From: Oscillospiraceae bacterium
GTDB lineage: Bacteria > Bacillota_A > Clostridia > Oscillospirales > Oscillospiraceae
Direction of reading: 5' to 3'
Length of the DNA stretch: 7,666 nucleotides
Assembly (NCBI GenBank): GCA_017936985.1
Contig: JAGBEM010000181.1
Span: 1-7,666, forward strand
The notes beneath the pieces are model-generated. The model worked only from the letters and a program-made list of their open reading frames with translations, was not told where the DNA came from and did not search any database. How positions within the stretch are numbered: the first letter of the stretch is position 1; each line of letters starts with the position of its first letter. Positions 5,183 through 7,666 of the stretch are shown here, piece after piece. The position numbers were made by a program, and so were the translations under genes.

Positions 5183-6403
5183 TCAAACTTCCTGAGGCTG
5201 CTCCGGCTCCTCAGTAACCAGTTCTTCCTGCACCGCAGGCACTTCTTCCTGCTGCACCGGAATCACCTGGGGAGCAGGGGTCTGGGGCATCACCGGGATC
5301 TGCTGCACCACCGGCGCTGCTGCCACAGCACGGGCTTTCTTCTTAACCAGAGTGCCCCAAACGATGCTGCCTGCCAGCAGAACAACACCACCGACAAACA
5401 AGCCGATGCACACCACCGATGTCAGTCGCAGCACCAATGCCACGATGCTCAGCCCAGGCTCTGCAAACATTGCCGGCACTGCCAGCACCAGGACGGTAGG
5501 AATCAGGAACGGAAGCGCAGCGATCATGGCGGTAATACCTACGCAGCGGACAGCCGCATAAGGCTTCCAGTAATTGACCAGGAACAGCAGAACGACCAGC
5601 ACAGCACAGGCACCCAGGATCGTGAGCAGGATATTGACCGAGGTAACTTCCCGGAACAATGCCAAAATGGTTTGAATATCGCTATTCAAGATGTTGTCTA
5701 CAGAAACCTGTCCGGAAACCATACCCTGCAGAACAGAGCCCTGCATTTCCGGTGCCAACGCGACACCGCCCTCTTCGGGTCGTCCGGTTTCCGGGTCTTT
5801 CAAGCCCAGATTGCCCTGTACCACCTGCTGAACCGTATTGGTAATATCTGCTTCTTCCACCCAGTCCGATACAGCATCCAGATGCTCCTGTGTGATCTCC
5901 ACGCCAAAAGTATCCTGGATCAGCTCTGAATTCTCTTGAATCAGCTCCACCACTTCCTCAGAAGTGATCGTGGTGGTTGTTTCGCCGGTCAGAACATCGG
6001 ACATGATAGAGGCCATCTTCTCAGACAAAAACTCCGGTACGGTGGACTCAGACAGCAGTTCCTCTACTTTCTCCTCAGAAACCGGCAGTTCATCGCCAAA
6101 CTGATCCTTCAGCATATCGTAAACATAGTCCACGATCATCTGCTGGGTGCCGTCCATGCCCGTATCGGCCTCGTCCAGCTTCACACCGCCGACACCGACA
6201 CCCTGGCGCAGGATCACCGGCGCATGCTTCTTAGGCGTTGCAAACAAGATCTCGCTAATAAATGTCTGCAGATTGTCTTTGTTGGTCAGTACCCGAATGT
6301 TGCCGATGACCATTGCGGTAAAAATACCAACAAACAGTGCAATGCTCAGCACCACAGAGATAATGCCCAGCAAAATACGGATAACTACATGGGGTTTTTT
6401 CAT
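5183..6403 (-). CDS. Unrecognised membrane protein with acidic extracytoplasmic domain and four predicted transmembrane segments
   Basis: A 406-residue protein that I cannot assign to a named family. Predicted layout: one N-terminal transmembrane segment (about 7-34) after MKKPH; a largely helical, strongly acidic domain (about 36-255) outside the membrane; three further segments (about 256-277, 287-311, 319-349); then a cytoplasmic tail of about 55 residues starting with KKK and rich in Pro, Glu, Gln and Val. The basic loop NYWKPYAAVR between segments two and three supports this orientation. The outer domain has loosely repeated helix starts ('LPVSEEKVEELL', 'TITSEEVVELIQE', 'EITQEHLDAV'). 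No catalytic motif or cysteine pair stands out. AAGGAAG (6419-6413) lies 9 bases before the ATG. It is downstream of rny on the same strand but has its own promoter and a terminator separates them. An envelope or sensory role is possible; nothing in the sequence proves it. Confidence 0.8.
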   Translation of the reverse strand: MKKPHVVIRILLGIISVVLSIALFVGIFTAMVIGNIRVLTNKDNLQTFISEILFATPKKHAPVILRQGVGVGGVKLDEADTGMDGTQQMIVDYVYDMLKDQFGDELPVSEEKVEELLSESTVPEFLSEKMASIMSDVLTGETTTTITSEEVVELIQENSELIQDTFGVEITQEHLDAVSDWVEEADITNTVQQVVQGNLGLKDPETGRPEEGGVALAPEMQGSVLQGMVSGQVSVDNILNSDIQTILALFREVTSVNILLTILGACAVLVVLLFLVNYWKPYAAVRCVGITAMIAALPFLIPTVLVLAVPAMFAEPGLSIVALVLRLTSVVCIGLFVGGVVLLAGSIVWGTLVKKKARAVAAAPVVQQIPVMPQTPAPQVIPVQQEEVPAVQEELVTEEPEQPQEV

Positions 6404-6444
6404 AAGGATACACTTCCTTGTAATGTAATGGGTTCTCTTTGGTA

Positions 6445-6473
6445 AGTTTACAATATGTTCACAAGTTTGTCAA
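6445..6473 (-). promoter_or_regulatory. Sigma-A-type promoter for the membrane-protein gene
   Basis: Read on the minus strand there is a perfect -35 TTGACA (6473-6468), a 17-base spacer and a -10 TAAACT (6450-6445) with four of six consensus matches. It lies about 40 bases before the start codon at 6403 and after the rny terminator, so the gene should be an independent vegetative transcription unit. Confidence 0.65.
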
Positions 6474-6510
6474 TGTTTGGAGCGGAAATTACCCCTGCGC
6501 CCCCAATGAC

Positions 6511-6541
6511 AAAAACAGCGCGGTGCTGAACGCACCGCGCT
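6511..6541 (-). terminator. Rho-independent terminator of rny
   Basis: On the minus strand a 10-bp stem (6541-6532 with 6526-6517, arm AGCGCGGTGC) with a 5-base loop is followed by G and then TTTTTG. It begins 7 bases after the rny stop codon. No T-run follows in the plus direction, so it acts on minus-strand transcripts. The stem-loop shares 23 identical bases with the terminator at 5139-5171. Confidence 0.85.
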
Positions 6542-6548
6542 GAACTTA

Positions 6549-7666
6549 TTACTTTGCGTATTCCACAGCCTTGGTTTCCCGGATGACATTGATCTTAATC
6601 TGGCCGGGGTATTCCAACTCAGACTCGATCTTCTTTGCCATATCCCGGGCCAGGAGGATCATGTTGTCCTCGGTAACCACCTCGGGCTTGACCATAATGC
6701 GGACTTCGCGGCCAGCCTGAATGGCAAAGGCCTTCTCAACACCGGGGTAAGATCCGGTAAGCTCTTCCAGCTTCTGCAGACGGCGAATGTAGTTCTCCAC
6801 ATTCTCGCGCCGTGCACCGGGACGGGCAGCAGAAACTGCGTCAGCAGCCTGCACCAGCACCGCAATGATGCTCTTGGGCTCCACGTCGCCATGGTGTGCC
6901 TCAATGGCATTGACCACGATGGGGTTCTCCTTGTACTTCCGGGCAATATCTGCACCCAGCTGCACATGGCTGCCTTCGACTTCATGGTCGATAGACTTGC
7001 CCAGGTCATGAAGCAAGCCGGCACGCTTTGCCATAGCTGCATCCACGCCCAATTCGGATGCCATCAAACCTGCGATATGGGCAACCTCGATGGAGTGATT
7101 CAGCACATTCTGGCCGTAGGAAGTACGGTACTTCTGGCGGCCCAGAATCTTCACCAGCTCCGGATTCAGGTTATGCACACCGGTTTCGTAGCAGGCACGC
7201 TCGCCCTCTTCCCGGATGATACGATCCACTTCCTTGCGCGCCTTTTCCACCATATCCTCGATACGGGTGGGGTGGATACGGCCGTCGGCAATGAGCTTTT
7301 CCAAAGCCAGACGGGCGATCTCCCGGCGAACCGGATCGAAAGAGGAAACGGTGATGGCCTCGGGGGTATCGTCGATGATCAGATCCACACCGGTGATCGT
7401 CTCCAGGGTGCGGATATTCCGGCCCTCACGGCCGATGATGCGACCCTTCATCTCATCGTTGGGCAGTGCCACAACGGAAACGGTGGTCTCTGCGGCATGA
7501 TCGGCAGCACAGCGCTGAATAGCGGTGGCAATGACTTCACGGGCCTTATCTTCGGCCTCGTCCTTCATCTGCTGCTCGATTTCCTTGATCTTCATAGCAG
7601 TTTCGTGGCGTACTTCCTCCTCCACGCTCTGCAGCAGGAACTGCTTTGCCTGCTCCTGGGTCAAAC
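6549..7666 (-). CDS. rny: Ribonuclease Y, C-terminal part (5' end outside window)
   Basis: About 372 residues of an enzyme normally near 510-520. RNase Y is a membrane-anchored endonuclease that begins mRNA decay in Firmicutes. Visible in order, numbering from position 7664: end of the coiled-coil region (about 1-55), a KH RNA-binding domain with [12 protein letters not shown] (74-85), then the HD domain with H190 ([11 protein letters not shown]), the HD pair H219-D220 ([13 protein letters not shown]), EAHHGD (H257, H258) and D275 ([15 protein letters not shown]). The C-terminus, '[20 protein letters not shown]', is the typical family end. The missing part should hold the N-terminal transmembrane anchor and most of the coiled coil. 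The TTG at 7664 is not a real start; conserved sequence continues to the window edge. All expected catalytic residues are present, so the gene appears functional. Confidence 0.97.
   Translation of the reverse strand, partial: LTQEQAKQFLLQSVEEEVRHETAMKIKEIEQQMKDEAEDKAREVIATAIQRCAADHAAETTVSVVALPNDEMKGRIIGREGRNIRTLETITGVDLIIDDTPEAITVSSFDPVRREIARLALEKLIADGRIHPTRIEDMVEKARKEVDRIIREEGERACYETGVHNLNPELVKILGRQKYRTSYGQNVLNHSIEVAHIAGLMASELGVDAAMAKRAGLLHDLGKSIDHEVEGSHVQLGADIARKYKENPIVVNAIEAHHGDVEPKSIIAVLVQAADAVSAARPGARRENVENYIRRLQKLEELTGSYPGVEKAFAIQAGREVRIMVKPEVVTEDNMILLARDMAKKIESELEYPGQIKINVIRETKAVEYAK

Noticed and set aside
5936..6445. Plus-strand open frame of 169 residues over the membrane-protein gene
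   Set aside because: It is antisense to a gene with a good promoter, ribosome-binding site and sensible membrane topology. No motif or start signal supports it.
7662..7664. TTG as the start codon of RNase Y
   Set aside because: The family has about 140 further residues before this point and the frame remains open to the window edge, so the gene is truncated by the window.
1..7666. CRISPR array, tRNA, rRNA or insertion sequence
   Set aside because: No spaced identical repeats, tRNA-like folds, rRNA sequence or transposase frame were found on either strand. The repeats present are protein-coding modules or terminators.

Overview
The window looks like the right-hand end of a prophage joined to chromosomal genes of a spore-forming, low-to-moderate-GC Firmicute, most likely a gut Clostridia of the Oscillospiraceae/Ruminococcaceae type. 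The evidence is strong AGGAGG ribosome-binding sites, an alpha/beta-type small acid-soluble spore protein (SASP), an RNase Y gene, and phage modules of kinds common in clostridial prophages. The genus is inference.

Positions 1-3420, plus strand: the end of a phage late operon. It holds the last codons of an unidentified upstream gene, a 698-residue tail appendage or receptor-binding protein, an endolysin (two peptidoglycan-binding repeats plus an M15 zinc peptidase), and two small membrane proteins that probably act as holin or holin accessory. A strong hairpin terminator at 3381-3420 closes the operon. The appendage would bind the host surface. The endolysin has no signal peptide and would need the small membrane proteins to reach the wall at lysis.

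Positions 3421-4000: a transition zone. A minus-strand 66-residue XRE-type DNA-binding protein is followed by about 250 bases of AT-rich DNA with no gene I can support and a bidirectional hairpin terminator at 3849-3874. No integrase and no duplicated attachment core can be identified, so the exact prophage boundary is unresolved.

Positions 3903-5171: a minus-strand SASP gene whose conserved core is intact but whose C-terminus is abnormal, and a divergent plus-strand ZIP-family metal transporter. The roughly 200-base region between them is rich in TTTCCG/CGGAAA inverted repeats that could form alternative hairpins in the SASP leader.

Positions 5183-7666, minus strand: an unrecognised 406-residue membrane protein with a large acidic extracytoplasmic domain and its own sigma-A-like promoter, then the C-terminal 370 or so residues of RNase Y (rny), running off the window edge. 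Each of these two genes ends in a terminator built on the same 23-base hairpin.

I do not see a clearly new multi-gene system. The observations most worth following up are the modular tail protein, the abnormal SASP tail next to the prophage, the competing hairpins in the SASP leader, and the duplicated terminator.
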